Part shown: piece after piece, positions 9,191-19,419 of the stretch
Layout of the letters: each line of letters begins with the position of its first letter
Position numbering within the stretch: position 1 is the first letter of the stretch
NCBI GenBank assembly: GCA_027365175.1
Contig: DAHXNY010000001.1
Span: 181,483-245,482 of the forward strand
Reading direction: 5' to 3'
Length of the DNA: 64,000 nucleotides
Source: Microcaldota archaeon
Lineage (GTDB): Archaea > Micrarchaeota > Micrarchaeia > Micrarchaeales > CABMGC01
The notes under the pieces: model-generated
Told to the model about the DNA's origin: nothing
Databases searched by the model: none
What the model saw: only the letters and a program-made list of their open reading frames with translations
Program-made: the position numbers and the translations under genes

Positions 9191-9913
9191 ATGGCGATAA
9201 ACACGAAGAAATCCACGAAAAAGGCGAAACCAGTTAAGAAACCCTCAAAAGCACAGTCTCATTCTAAGAGGGCAAAGCTCAAGCCTCAGGTCGCCCTTGA
9301 GGTGCCCCATTATCCACAGACGGAGGAATTCACAAGCTCTGCAGCGTGCACCATGATGGTACTTAAACACATCAACAAGAACTTCAAGCTCTCAAAGGAC
9401 CAGGAGTATAGCATATGGCAGGAAGCCGTAAACGGGAGCGTCTGGCACGGCTCAAAGTACGGCATAGCATACGCCCTTGCTAAGAGAGGCGCCAGGGTAA
9501 GGATAATAAGCAATACCAAGGATGAAGGATACGACAGGAAGCTTGCAGTTTACGAGAATGTCAATCTTGATACGCTTACCGCTTCATTCAATGAGATAAA
9601 GGGCAAGGCCCTATCAATGAAGGTCGAAGAGGAGCACTCAAACAACATAACGATAAATTCTATAAAGAAGGCCCTCTCTGCAAACCAGCTGCCCATAGTG
9701 CTGATAGATGCAAACGTGATAAATCCATACATGGAGTCATCACCGCACTGGGTGGTCGTGACAGGCTACGATAAGGACGCATTCTACATAAACGATCCCT
9801 ACTCGGACAGCACCATGACTCTCGATGCAGAGGTCTTCAAGTCTGCACTAGGGTACGACAACGCAGAGAAAAACTTCCATATAATAACGGCAGACCTGAG
9901 AAAGAGGAAATAA
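9191..9913 (+). CDS. C39-like/papain-fold peptidase-like protein with basic N-terminus
   Basis: C39-like pattern VPHYPQTEEFTSSAACTMMVLKHI ... SPHWVVVTGYDKDAFYINDPYSD. ORF track starts at 9152 inside the tRNA; ATG 9191 is the likely start. Confidence 0.65.
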   Translation: MAINTKKSTKKAKPVKKPSKAQSHSKRAKLKPQVALEVPHYPQTEEFTSSAACTMMVLKHINKNFKLSKDQEYSIWQEAVNGSVWHGSKYGIAYALAKRGARVRIISNTKDEGYDRKLAVYENVNLDTLTASFNEIKGKALSMKVEEEHSNNITINSIKKALSANQLPIVLIDANVINPYMESSPHWVVVTGYDKDAFYINDPYSDSTMTLDAEVFKSALGYDNAEKNFHIITADLRKRK

Positions 9914-9916
9914 TCC

Positions 9917-10246
9917 TCAGACCAAGGTCTCCGAAAGGAAGCCTCTCGAAGAGAAGAGCCTGCGCAAGCCCGCCCTGCGCGTATTTCTGTTCCTGTTGCT
10001 CCTTGTCTTCGTAGCAGCTCTTGTGCCGTTGTAGCAGTCTACGCAGAGCAGCCTCTTCCTCACTATGCCGCTCCTGACGTAGAAGTCCCTCTCCTGTATA
10101 TACGAAGACGGCAGAACTCTTATCTCGTCCCTCCCGAATTCCTTCCTGCAGCTCATGCAGCTGTTATTCAGGAACTGGACCAGCGAGTCTTCCCCTCTCA
10201 CCTGTCTTTCTAGAGCTATCCCATCCAATTTATCCCCACAAAACAT
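9917..10246 (-). CDS. Small CxxC zinc-finger-like protein, hypothetical
   Basis: MFCGDK...SCMSCRKEF...LLCVDCYNG, Arg-rich tail. Confidence 0.55.
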   Translation of the reverse strand: MFCGDKLDGIALERQVRGEDSLVQFLNNSCMSCRKEFGRDEIRVLPSSYIQERDFYVRSGIVRKRLLCVDCYNGTRAATKTRSNRNRNTRRAGLRRLFSSRGFLSETLV

Positions 10247-10447
10247 CTCTCCTTTTGGTCATATTTAAACATTCCGAAATAGTGGAAGCGAACCATGCTG
10301 ATTTAAATATCAGATTAATCGAAATTGCTTCATCAATTTTTTAATCAAATTCCAGGATGCAAAGATCTCCAACGGCGACTACAAAACAACAGAATCCAAG
10401 ACTTCCACGTCCACGTATGTAAAATATGGCAAGCAAGAGGCGACCTG

Positions 10448-11077
10448 ATGGCTCTAAAAATAAACTACGTTACAGAAACTAAAAATGCCTACAGGATAAC
10501 CAAACGCAGGGCAGATTATACCGGAGAGGTAGGCATAAGCGAGGAGCTATTTAAGGATGCCATCAGGATATCAAGAGACTCATTCGCCTCAGTAATATCC
10601 GAGGACGAGGTAAAAAATCTGATAACGGGCTGCAGCCTGATGCTCGTCGCATACAACACAGACAATATGCAAAGAGTGGGATTCGCCGCATCGCATTATG
10701 AGGGAAACACCTGCTATTTTTCTTCGGCAGCAATCATGAAGTCAGAACAGAGTAATGGGTTATATCATATATTCAACAGATGGCGGATAAAGGAAGGGCT
10801 TGGTAACGGGTTCAATATCTTTACAGTCACTACGCAAAACCCAAAGGTTGAGAAGGGTATAGCGAGCGCCATGTATGCATTCCTCGAGAAAGGGACCATA
10901 GACGGATATTCCGTGCAAAGGGATCAAATACGCGGATATTACGGCCGCATGCTAACTACAGAAGTTCCCAGATCCTCAGATGAGAGCACAAACAGGATAT
11001 TCTCTCACCTGGATTACAATAGAGGGGACGCATTCTATATCTCATTTTCAGTCAGAAAAAGGACAAGATTTTTCTAG
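10448..11077 (+). CDS. Hypothetical protein, possible GNAT-like fold (paralogue 1)
   Basis: ATG at 10448 aligns with the start of the neighbouring paralogue; VGFAASHYEGNTCYF...SEQSNGLYHIFNRWRIKEGLGNGFNIFTVTTQNPKVEKGI. Confidence 0.6.
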   Translation: MALKINYVTETKNAYRITKRRADYTGEVGISEELFKDAIRISRDSFASVISEDEVKNLITGCSLMLVAYNTDNMQRVGFAASHYEGNTCYFSSAAIMKSEQSNGLYHIFNRWRIKEGLGNGFNIFTVTTQNPKVEKGIASAMYAFLEKGTIDGYSVQRDQIRGYYGRMLTTEVPRSSDESTNRIFSHLDYNRGDAFYISFSVRKRTRFF

Positions 11078-11086
11078 GGGGAATCG

Positions 11087-11692
11087 ATGGTTTCAAGAGA
11101 GAGCACTGGAAAATACTCGATAACACAGCAGAAAGCCGCATGGGGAAGGAGCATTGACGTAGACAAATCTGAACTTAAGGATGTCATGAGGGTGGCCAAA
11201 AATGCGTTTGCCCAGACAGCATCGGAGAGGTGGATAACGCGCCTTCTCACCGCAAACAACCTGTTGCTGTCAGCATGCAGAAAGGACACCAAGGCGAAAG
11301 TGGGTTTCGCAGCATCCGAATACCAAAGCGACGAATGCCACCTTGTCACTGCTTTTATTGCACGATCGGAGCAGAACAATGGAATATATCATATGTTCAA
11401 CAAATTGCGCATATCGGACGGACTGGGCGAGGGATTCAGTATTTTTACCGTCACTACCCAGAATCCAAATGTGGAAAGGGGTGTATCAAGAGCCATGCAG
11501 TACTTTATCTATCAGGGAAACATTTCCTCATACTCTTTAACAAGAGAGCTCAGAAGGCGAACGCTTCCAAAGATGCTTACTCCGTATGTGCCAAAATGCC
11601 CCGATGAGAGTATAAACAGCAACTATTATTCGCTGAATTATAAGAAGGGGGACGCATTCAGGCTTACCTTCTCAGTAGCAAGGAAAAAGTAG
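11087..11692 (+). CDS. Hypothetical protein, possible GNAT-like fold (paralogue 2)
   Basis: Same framework as the upstream gene: KVGFAASEYQSDECH...SEQNNGIYHMFNKLRISDGLGEGFSIFTVTTQNPNVERGVSRAM. Confidence 0.65.
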   Translation: MVSRESTGKYSITQQKAAWGRSIDVDKSELKDVMRVAKNAFAQTASERWITRLLTANNLLLSACRKDTKAKVGFAASEYQSDECHLVTAFIARSEQNNGIYHMFNKLRISDGLGEGFSIFTVTTQNPNVERGVSRAMQYFIYQGNISSYSLTRELRRRTLPKMLTPYVPKCPDESINSNYYSLNYKKGDAFRLTFSVARKK

Positions 11693-11697
11693 CCCAT

Positions 11698-12780
11698 CTA
11701 TTGCCTAACTGCCCTGGCGACTTCATCGTAGCCTGCATCAGTCTTTACGGAATCCTTCCAGAACTGCGTCTCCGAAATCCTGTATCCGTCACCATGCAGC
11801 CTCTCCATGACCTTCCTGTGCGAAACCGAACCTATGGAGAACGCCTTTGTCATCTTAGGGACAGAGTAGAAGAACGGGATGTCAAGCTCACCGGCTATCA
11901 TGGACATCTGCTTCTCAGCAGCAGGATCATCCATCTTCTTAACCGCCTTTAATGTATCCTCAACCTGCTTCCTGTCTGAAAGCCCTTTAAGCCACATCTG
12001 CCCTGCGATAAGCATACGCGAACCGCACTTCGCACATTTGACATCAGGTGCGCATATCCCTTGTTCATATTCAAAATATCTGCAGGAGCCGCACTGCCTC
12101 AAAATCCCCAGCTCCTTGACACTGGCGAGAGCCTTGGATGCGCCATGAGATACGCGCATGAACAATCTGAGATAGTGCATGTCCGATATGCACATCAGAG
12201 GCTCTATCCCGAAATTGAACTGCGCCGCATTTCTTGCAATAAACGCCAGAAGTATCCTTGCTCCTGCCTCCTTGCACAGTTCAGTGTGCATAGGGACAGA
12301 TCCGTATATCTTTATGCAGGCGTTCGCATGAGCTCCATGCAGCACTGCAGTATCCGTAGCTGTAACCATGAGCAGCGTTCCATCCTTGGAGATCTTGAAA
12401 GCGTCGTATATCAAAGGGGCCGGGCTGCCAAAAGGGTCAATGTCTATTATGTCAAATCTCTCATCATTTGTGTTTGCGAACTCCTGGAAGCTCTTCTCCC
12501 TTACATCTGCCTTAACCCCATTGGCCTTCACGTTCCCGACAGAGTTGGCATAAGCATCATTGTTCATGTCTATCAGCACAGGCTCCTTTATCCCTGCTTC
12601 AAGCGCATACCTTATTCCGCGCACCCCTGTTGCAGAGGTGGCATCCAGAAGCCTTGCTCCCTTCCTGGCATTTGCCTTGACGAAAGCCACGGATATGGAA
12701 CGCAGTGGCTGCATCTTTGGATTGTAGAATACCCCTTTACTGACACTTATTCCCGCAGAGAGCTCATTTACCTTCATCAT
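11698..12780 (-). CDS. trm1: tRNA (guanine26-N2)-dimethyltransferase Trm1
   Basis: VSKGVFYNPKMQPLRSISVAFV...ARLLDATSATGVRGIRYALEAG...FDIIDIDPFGSPAPLIYDAF...TATDTAVLHG; CxxC zinc motifs. Confidence 0.96.
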   Translation of the reverse strand: MMKVNELSAGISVSKGVFYNPKMQPLRSISVAFVKANARKGARLLDATSATGVRGIRYALEAGIKEPVLIDMNNDAYANSVGNVKANGVKADVREKSFQEFANTNDERFDIIDIDPFGSPAPLIYDAFKISKDGTLLMVTATDTAVLHGAHANACIKIYGSVPMHTELCKEAGARILLAFIARNAAQFNFGIEPLMCISDMHYLRLFMRVSHGASKALASVKELGILRQCGSCRYFEYEQGICAPDVKCAKCGSRMLIAGQMWLKGLSDRKQVEDTLKAVKKMDDPAAEKQMSMIAGELDIPFFYSVPKMTKAFSIGSVSHRKVMERLHGDGYRISETQFWKDSVKTDAGYDEVARAVRQ

Positions 12781-13009
12781 AAACCCCCTTTATTTTGAGA
12801 ACCGCATCAAGCAATCCATGTGCATAAGCGATGCTTGCGAAAGAGGTGTACACATCATCTTTCTTGAGCCATGACTCCGAGTCCTTCGCATACATCTCTG
12901 CAAGCTCAACCACCTTCCTCTCCTCATCGCTCAAGCTGACCTTGCTAACCTTCTTCATGCTCTCGGAAAAAAGCAGAATGTCCTTCCTTATGCGTGCTTC
13001 CACTTCCAA
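12764..13009 (-). CDS. DUF357-like small helical protein
   Basis: 81 aa, YAKDSESWLKKDDVYTSFASIAYAHGLLDAVLKIKGVY; overlaps trm1 start, same strand. Confidence 0.75.
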   Translation of the reverse strand: MEVEARIRKDILLFSESMKKVSKVSLSDEERKVVELAEMYAKDSESWLKKDDVYTSFASIAYAHGLLDAVLKIKGVYDEGK

Positions 13010-13020
13010 CCAATTACCAT

Positions 13021-13761
13021 TCAGCTCTCCATGTAAGGTGCGAGATAATAGGTTATCTGCGCCTCCCCTACCTTGTAGGTGAGCTTAAGAGGCTCGTTGG
13101 ACTTCAAGCCTATGCTTATGTAGTTTCCAGCAGGGCAGGATTTGACCATGTTCTCAAGGAACTGCAGGTTGAAAGTCGCCTCTGCATTCTTCTCCGTCTT
13201 TATCTTCTTTATCGAATTGCCGTCGCTGAGGTGCTCCTCGTTCAGCTCTCCGGAATCTCCCCTGCAATCTATGGTGAACTGGTCCTTGGTTGCCTTTAGA
13301 GAGATATACTCTGAGACTATAGTGGCATCCTTTACTAGCTCCTTAAGCGTTTCGCCGTTTATCTCCACATCCGCATCGAACTGTACGCTTGGTTCCTTGT
13401 CGACGCTCTTCCTTACGTCTATCAGCTGGGTCCTGAACCTCCTTTTGGACTGGCCTGAGAACTCAAGCGTGAGCTTGTTGTCATGCTCCTTCATTATAAG
13501 CGATTCTCCATCCCTTGCCCTTGACATTATCTTGCTCAGGTTGTCTATATTGAGCCCCAGAGAGACATTCTTGTCAACATCATATTTTGAGAAAGCATTT
13601 GTAGGCATGAAGAAAGAGATCATGCTTATGCTTGAAGGATCCATGGCCTTCAGGGTGACTCCCTCCTTCGTAACATTGAAGACCCCTTCATCAACAAGGT
13701 TCACTATCGTATCTATGCACTCCTTCCAATACTTCGCATTATCTATCTTTAATTCCAACAT
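13021..13761 (-). CDS. pcn: DNA polymerase sliding clamp (PCNA)
   Basis: LVDEGVFNVTKEGVTLKAMDPSSISMISFFMPTNAF...VSLGLNIDNLSKIMSRARDGESL...PLKLTYKVGEAQITYYLAPYME. Confidence 0.96.
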   Translation of the reverse strand: MLELKIDNAKYWKECIDTIVNLVDEGVFNVTKEGVTLKAMDPSSISMISFFMPTNAFSKYDVDKNVSLGLNIDNLSKIMSRARDGESLIMKEHDNKLTLEFSGQSKRRFRTQLIDVRKSVDKEPSVQFDADVEINGETLKELVKDATIVSEYISLKATKDQFTIDCRGDSGELNEEHLSDGNSIKKIKTEKNAEATFNLQFLENMVKSCPAGNYISIGLKSNEPLKLTYKVGEAQITYYLAPYMES

Positions 13762-13901
13762 ATCACCTATGCCAGAGCATCAGCAAAATCTATACAACTA
13801 CTAACCACGATAATAATATATAGCTTATCTTAACCGGAAGTTCCCTTAGGACAACCGACCTCAAGCTTTATATCTTAAAAATCAGTATCTGATGCGTTAC
13901 C

Positions 13902-14705
13902 ATGATGTGCATAGCGTATTCAGACAGCGATCCTGTATCAAAGCATGCTGCTGAGTTCATAAAAAAGGAGTATGATTTTGAGGATAGGGCAGGCAGGTTC
14001 ATGCAGGACAAGATAGAATTGCTCAGGATTGAAGGATCTCTCATAACCGCAGACTATATGGATAAACTGGGTTTCAGCACAGTGCTATTCATGAGCAAGC
14101 ACCACAGCTCCGCAGGGATAACCTCCTTCACTTCGCACTCCTTGGGGAATTGGACAAGAGAGGCATCGTTAGGCGGAATGCCTAAGAAGCTCTCAACGTC
14201 TTCACCTGCACTAATGCTCGCATGCATCAGAAACATATCGGAAGAGGCCCCAGAAGGCGCAAACAAGGTATATGAAGCCACGCATCACGGCCCACTGCTA
14301 GATACCCCGTGCACCTTCATAGAATTCGGAGGAAGCGAAGCTACGATGAGCGAGCATGAATCCGCAGAGATCCTTGGGCGCGCTTCAATCAGCGCAGCGC
14401 ATGCAATAGCTGAAAATACACAGGACTATTCGCATGCTGTTATAGGCATAGGCGGAAATCATTATCCATCAAAATTCACAAGGCTGGCGCTGGAAAAGGA
14501 CTATGCATTCGGGCACATAATGCCCAGCCACTCTTTTATAAAAGATGGGGGCACATGGAATACTGATATGATTGAGGCTGCGATAAAAAGGAGCGACCAG
14601 GAGACCGAATTTGCAGTTATAGACTGGAAGAGCATGGGCTCAGAGCCCAGGTCAGTGATTATAGATAAACTTGAAGAGCTTGGGATTGACTATGAGAGGG
14701 CGTGA
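13902..14705 (+). CDS. dtdA: D-aminoacyl-tRNA deacylase (archaeal DtdA/DTD2)
   Basis: SKHHSSAGITSFTSHSLGNW; EATHHGPLLDTPCTFIEFGGSE; AVIGIGGNHYPSKFTRLALEKDYAFGHIMPSH. Confidence 0.94.
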   Translation: MMCIAYSDSDPVSKHAAEFIKKEYDFEDRAGRFMQDKIELLRIEGSLITADYMDKLGFSTVLFMSKHHSSAGITSFTSHSLGNWTREASLGGMPKKLSTSSPALMLACIRNISEEAPEGANKVYEATHHGPLLDTPCTFIEFGGSEATMSEHESAEILGRASISAAHAIAENTQDYSHAVIGIGGNHYPSKFTRLALEKDYAFGHIMPSHSFIKDGGTWNTDMIEAAIKRSDQETEFAVIDWKSMGSEPRSVIIDKLEELGIDYERA

Positions 14706-16668
14706 TGCATTTGCTATTATCATACTTGCATCTGTACTTATTTACAGTGCAAACGCTCAGTACTGGTTCCAGTTCGGTGCGACAGGAGACCAGGTAACAT
14801 ACCACAATACAGGCGCGGCAGTGACAATACAGACCGTAACGCAGCCTTATCTGGAAAACGGCTCCATGGGCTTCTGGACAGGCGAAAACCTGGCAAATGG
14901 CGCATTCATCCAAGTAGGCTATGTGATAGAAAACCAGTCCGGGAACTATCCTTCATATTGCAATCAGTACAACTGCACAAGTACAGACTACCTGAACAAA
15001 GGCAATGCGGAATGGTTCTACGAATACTTCCTGCCAAACTCGAATTCAGGCACCTTCATGGGCGCTTTGGGCCCTGACGGTTCAGCAGGCCCGGACGGCA
15101 AACTCAACCGATACTCGTTTTATTATTCGAACGGGATGTGGCACTTTCTATTAAACGGGAATCAGATAGGCACAGTTGACCTCGGAACAGGGTCATCCGG
15201 AAACAATGCTCCCGTTGCTTTCGGGGAGATGGCAAATTCAACAGATGCAAACACCCGCATAATGCCTGTGACATTCTCAAACTTCTCTTTCTACAATCCT
15301 GCAGGAGAAATCTACCCTGTGCCGCACGGTTACTCCTATATAGGGTATGGCGTCGGAAGTGACAAGGCCTTGCAGAATCCCTACGGCGTCTCAGAGGTCG
15401 GCTCAAGGATAAATTATTTCGAGGCAGGTTCGGGATTGCCTCAGCCAAACAACGGATACCAACTATGGAACTTCGGTTACTACCTCAAGATCATATCCGC
15501 ATACGGCGCCAAGAATTCTACGGCGCAATTCCAGGCTTACTCCAGCCAGCAGATATCCGAGCCAAAGTACGTATACCTGGGAAATGCGACAAGGGCAGTG
15601 TTCGAAGGCTGGTCTGGCACGGGAGCCGGCAGTTATTCCGGACCAGACAACTCCACGGTAATCCCAATATCAAGCAATATCACCGAGAATGCCGAATGGC
15701 AGCTCCAATACCTGGTAAATGTAAGTTCTTCTTACGGGGCAGCAACAGGTACAGGCTGGTATGACAAGGGCAGTCTGGTGGACTATGCAGTGGACAATGC
15801 CACTTATTATTACAACAACGCAATCAGGTATGTCTTCCAAAACTGGTCGAACGGCAACAAGAACCCTTCCGGAAGCGCATATGCAAATTACCCATTCAAT
15901 ATCGGCGCCACTTTCATCAAGGAATATTATGTAAATGCAAGCTCAGAGTACGGTAACATAAGCGGAAGCGGTTGGTATGCATATGGCACAAACGCCACAG
16001 TATCTCTTAGCAACTATACCGTAAGAAGATCAAACTTTTCACAAACCTCATTCTACGCGTGGAGCAACGGCTCTTCAACCCCGTATCTGAATTTCATTGT
16101 GACCAGGCCAGTGGCCATAAACGCAGTATTCAAGAAGCAGTACCTTGCCTCTTTCGAGACAGCAGATGAATACGGGAACAAGATCTTCCCTTCAAAGATA
16201 TACATAAACGGCAACGGGTACGCCAAATCAGCCTTCCTGTTCCCTGACCAGACCTATAACATCACCGGAGTCTATTATGACAACATGAAGATAGCTATAA
16301 GCCAGCCTATAAGCATAGCACGCAACAGCACAGTGTTCGTAAACCTTCCTCTGTACAATGTAAATGCTACCTTCACCGACCTCTTCGGCAATCCTATAAA
16401 TGCGACTGTCCACGCAACTTTCGCCAACGGAACATCTGAAAGCATGCAAGCCAACGACGGAAGAGTATCATTCACTGACCTGCCGTACGGGAGGGTAAAC
16501 CTAAGTGCGACCTATGATGGCATAACCGAGTATGCTTCGGCATCGAACGGCGCACAGATAAGGCGAATATTCGTATCCATATACGATATCGAGGTGCTCA
16601 TGGCAATAGTTGCAATTTCATTCATAATATATTTCATATCAAGGTCAAGGCTTCACAGGAGCACGTAA
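14692..16668 (+). CDS. Large secreted, C-terminally anchored surface protein with InlB-like repeat segments
   Basis: Signal segment AFAIIILASVLIYSANA; repeated VFEGWSG/VFQNWSNG/FYAWSNG and YGAATGTGWYDKG/YGNISGSGWYAYG; C-terminal TM VLMAIVAISFIIYFI. Confidence 0.75.
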   Translation: MRGRDAFAIIILASVLIYSANAQYWFQFGATGDQVTYHNTGAAVTIQTVTQPYLENGSMGFWTGENLANGAFIQVGYVIENQSGNYPSYCNQYNCTSTDYLNKGNAEWFYEYFLPNSNSGTFMGALGPDGSAGPDGKLNRYSFYYSNGMWHFLLNGNQIGTVDLGTGSSGNNAPVAFGEMANSTDANTRIMPVTFSNFSFYNPAGEIYPVPHGYSYIGYGVGSDKALQNPYGVSEVGSRINYFEAGSGLPQPNNGYQLWNFGYYLKIISAYGAKNSTAQFQAYSSQQISEPKYVYLGNATRAVFEGWSGTGAGSYSGPDNSTVIPISSNITENAEWQLQYLVNVSSSYGAATGTGWYDKGSLVDYAVDNATYYYNNAIRYVFQNWSNGNKNPSGSAYANYPFNIGATFIKEYYVNASSEYGNISGSGWYAYGTNATVSLSNYTVRRSNFSQTSFYAWSNGSSTPYLNFIVTRPVAINAVFKKQYLASFETADEYGNKIFPSKIYINGNGYAKSAFLFPDQTYNITGVYYDNMKIAISQPISIARNSTVFVNLPLYNVNATFTDLFGNPINATVHATFANGTSESMQANDGRVSFTDLPYGRVNLSATYDGITEYASASNGAQIRRIFVSIYDIEVLMAIVAISFIIYFISRSRLHRST

Positions 16669-16706
16669 AAGGTTATAACCTTTATAGCTGAGCTGTATGT
16701 GATAAA

Positions 16707-17228
16707 ATGCGGGTCGTAATGCTCATACCTCCAAAGGATTTCAGGGACGAATCGGTATCAAGCATAAAGAATATGCTTGAAAAGTGGGGAGTGGAAGTAG
16801 TTCTTGCAAGCTACTCTACAAAAGAGTGCGTCGGTTCCCACGGTGCGGTATACAGCAGATTCACGAACGCAGGGCATATAAAAGGCAACGATTTCGACGC
16901 CATAATCCTGATAGACGGCCCAGGAGTGGAATCCTACAAGCTATACGACTTCAGGCCACTTCTGGAAGTCGTCTCTTCATTTGCAAACAGTGGTAAGATA
17001 ATAGCGGGGATAAACAACGCAATAAAGATAATCGCAAGGTCAAACATAATATCAGAGATAAAAGTGGCGGCCCCTAAGGACCCGTCAGTCAGGGACATAA
17101 TCAGGCTGTATCACGGCAAGGCATCTGAAAACTACCTGGAAGACCAGAAAAACATAATAACCCTGAGCGATCCTGAAAGAGTAGACGCCCTGTCCGAACT
17201 CATGCTAAAAAGGCTGGGTGCAAGATAA
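16707..17228 (+). CDS. DJ-1/PfpI-like protein lacking the canonical nucleophile elbow Cys
   Basis: MRVVMLIPPKDFRDESVSSIKNMLEKWGVEVVLAS...FDAIILIDGPGVESY...SGKIIAGINNAIKIIARS. Confidence 0.7.
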   Translation: MRVVMLIPPKDFRDESVSSIKNMLEKWGVEVVLASYSTKECVGSHGAVYSRFTNAGHIKGNDFDAIILIDGPGVESYKLYDFRPLLEVVSSFANSGKIIAGINNAIKIIARSNIISEIKVAAPKDPSVRDIIRLYHGKASENYLEDQKNIITLSDPERVDALSELMLKRLGAR

Positions 17229-17232
17229 GACA

Positions 17233-17541
17233 TCATTTGTAAAAAATGCGGCGCTCCGCACCGCACTCGCATGCATAAGCGACATAACCTTTGTCAGAGG
17301 CCACCCTTACCCTTGCATTTATTCCTGGAACAAGAAGATTATGGCAGGATCTGCATATCTGCACCCTTATCTCGTCAGGCATCCTTATCCTGTAATGCGA
17401 GCTTATCTCCTCTGCTATATGTACATATCTCTTTCCCAGGCCGTGCATAGGTGAATCTGGATCTATCGATTCTTTCGCAAGCGAGAAGAGCCTTCTTATC
17501 CTGAACTCAGCGACCTCCATCTGGACCTTATTACCCTTCAA
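17233..17541 (-). CDS. rnp4: RNase P protein component 4 (Rpp21/Rpr2-type zinc ribbon)
   Basis: RIRRLFSLAKESID...HGLGKRYVHIAEEISSHYRIRMPDEIRVQICRSCHNLLVPGINARVRV...YACECGAERR. Confidence 0.92.
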   Translation of the reverse strand: MKGNKVQMEVAEFRIRRLFSLAKESIDPDSPMHGLGKRYVHIAEEISSHYRIRMPDEIRVQICRSCHNLLVPGINARVRVASDKGYVAYACECGAERRIFYK

Positions 17542-17544
17542 GAA

Positions 17545-18282
17545 TCATCCCCTCCTCCTGAAAAACAGGTAAGCTGCAACTGCCAGCACGATTACGATCA
17601 AAACAATTGCGTATACGTCCAAGTTTCCTCCCTGCGATGAAGTACCGGCAACCGTGGTTACTGCCGTGGTATTTGCATAAGCGGTTGTCTGCAATGAGCT
17701 TGTGGCATTGTAAATAACCGTGGTCGTTTGTGCTACGGGTACGGTGCTGACAGTGCTTACAGCTGTTCCGTTTCCATTTATTATGCTGTTTACGGAATTC
17801 TGCACGCCTATGTACTCTTCATACATCGTTCTGTTAAGTATGGTTGCGCTAACGATCTCCGTAAAGTTTGACGGGTTGCCTCCAACAGCCTGCAATTGAA
17901 TCAGGTAATAATTATTCGGCGTGTATTTTGTGGGAGAGATCAGGATCTGCCCTACAAAAGGCGGATAGCCGCTGTTGTTCAGAAGTTTTACGCTCATGTT
18001 ATATTTCGTGAACGAACTCTGGTTCAGCAATTCCAGAGTTGTGTAGCTGCTTGTATTGGAGAGAGGATAAACCACGAAATTAATGTACTTGCTCTGGTAA
18101 TTGGGAATAACAACCGATGTATTTACGAGTATTGTAGAGTAGCCTGTTACCGGCAGGGTTGAATTTGCGCTGGATCCATACGCCGTAGCTGCAAAGACGC
18201 ATACGAGAAGCATTGCATGATATATGGAAAGGCGCATAATATCTGATATATCTGAAATCCCAATTTTAAATAGGTATCGCAT
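17545..18282 (-). CDS. Secreted protein with C-terminal TM anchor, hypothetical
   Basis: Signal peptide region; Thr/Ser-rich stalk; C-terminal LDVYAIVLIVIVLAVAAYLFFRRRG. Confidence 0.65.
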   Translation of the reverse strand: MRYLFKIGISDISDIMRLSIYHAMLLVCVFAATAYGSSANSTLPVTGYSTILVNTSVVIPNYQSKYINFVVYPLSNTSSYTTLELLNQSSFTKYNMSVKLLNNSGYPPFVGQILISPTKYTPNNYYLIQLQAVGGNPSNFTEIVSATILNRTMYEEYIGVQNSVNSIINGNGTAVSTVSTVPVAQTTTVIYNATSSLQTTAYANTTAVTTVAGTSSQGGNLDVYAIVLIVIVLAVAAYLFFRRRG

Positions 18283-18285
18283 TGT

Positions 18286-19413
18286 TCAGAACAAGCCGAA
18301 TCTTTTCTTAGAGCCGTCTTTATGCTGCTCTCCAATCTCCTTCAATCTCTCCATAAGCTCCCTCTCTTCCTTTGAGAGCTCCTTAGGAACCTCTATATTT
18401 ACCACAGCTATCTCCTCCCCTATGGCACTTCCATTGAATCTCTTAATTCCCTCGTCCCTGAGAAATATTCTCTTGCCCTGCTGCGTCCCCTTCTCTACTT
18501 CTATCTGCTTGTCCCCATGCAGGAGCGTAGGTATGGATACGGTGCCGCCAAGTGCAGCTATGTAAAAAGGTACCTTTATGTCAACCATGACGCTGTCCCC
18601 GTTCCTCTTGAATATGCGGTGCCCCAGCTCCCTTATCTCTATGTAAAGGTCCCCGGCCCCATCCTTTCCAAAGTCTCCAATGCCCTCAAGGCGCAGCCTC
18701 ATGCCGTTGGTCACTCCAGCAGGCACCGCAACCTCAACATTCTCCGATGCAAGGACCCCGCCTTTTCCCGAGCAGGTCTTGCATACCTTATCATAGTATC
18801 TTCCCACACCTCCGCAATCTTCACATGGGGTGACGGTGTTTATGCTGCCGAACATGGAGCGCTGCTGCCTGTTTATGTATCCTGTGCCCTTGCATCTCGG
18901 GCACTTAACCGGCTTAGAACCAGGCTCTCCCCCGGTTCCAGAGCAGCGTGAGCACTCCTTAAGGTGCGTTATACCTATCTTCTTCTTGGTGCCTCTAGCT
19001 ATCTCCTCAAGCGTAAGGTCCATCCTGTAGAGTATGCTCTGTCCTATATCCCTCTTCTGCCTCGCCCCTCCGAAGAAGCTGCCGAAAAGGTCCTCGGATC
19101 CAAAGCCGCCGAAGTTTATGTCAAGGCCCATGTCCCTGATTATGTCCTCGAAGTTCACGCCCCTGAATATATCCTCCTGGGAGAACTGCCTGTTGAACAT
19201 CTCCGGACCATATGTATCATACTGCTTGCGCTTCTCCTCATCCCCAAGAACCGCATAAGCCTCGTTTATGTCCTGCATCTTTGTCTTAGCTTCATTGCTC
19301 TTGTTTATATCAGGGTGGTTCTTCAGCACAAGCTTCCTGTAAGCCTCTTTTATCTGGGCCTGGCTAGCGTTCTTTGGCACTCCGAGAATGCTATAGTAAT
19401 CCTTTGCCATCAT
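18286..19413 (-). CDS. dnaJ: Chaperone DnaJ
   Basis: J domain [34 protein letters not shown]; four zinc motifs [32 protein letters not shown]. Confidence 0.97.
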   Translation of the reverse strand: MMAKDYYSILGVPKNASQAQIKEAYRKLVLKNHPDINKSNEAKTKMQDINEAYAVLGDEEKRKQYDTYGPEMFNRQFSQEDIFRGVNFEDIIRDMGLDINFGGFGSEDLFGSFFGGARQKRDIGQSILYRMDLTLEEIARGTKKKIGITHLKECSRCSGTGGEPGSKPVKCPRCKGTGYINRQQRSMFGSINTVTPCEDCGGVGRYYDKVCKTCSGKGGVLASENVEVAVPAGVTNGMRLRLEGIGDFGKDGAGDLYIEIRELGHRIFKRNGDSVMVDIKVPFYIAALGGTVSIPTLLHGDKQIEVEKGTQQGKRIFLRDEGIKRFNGSAIGEEIAVVNIEVPKELSKEERELMERLKEIGEQHKDGSKKRFGLF

Positions 19414-19419
19414 TCAACC

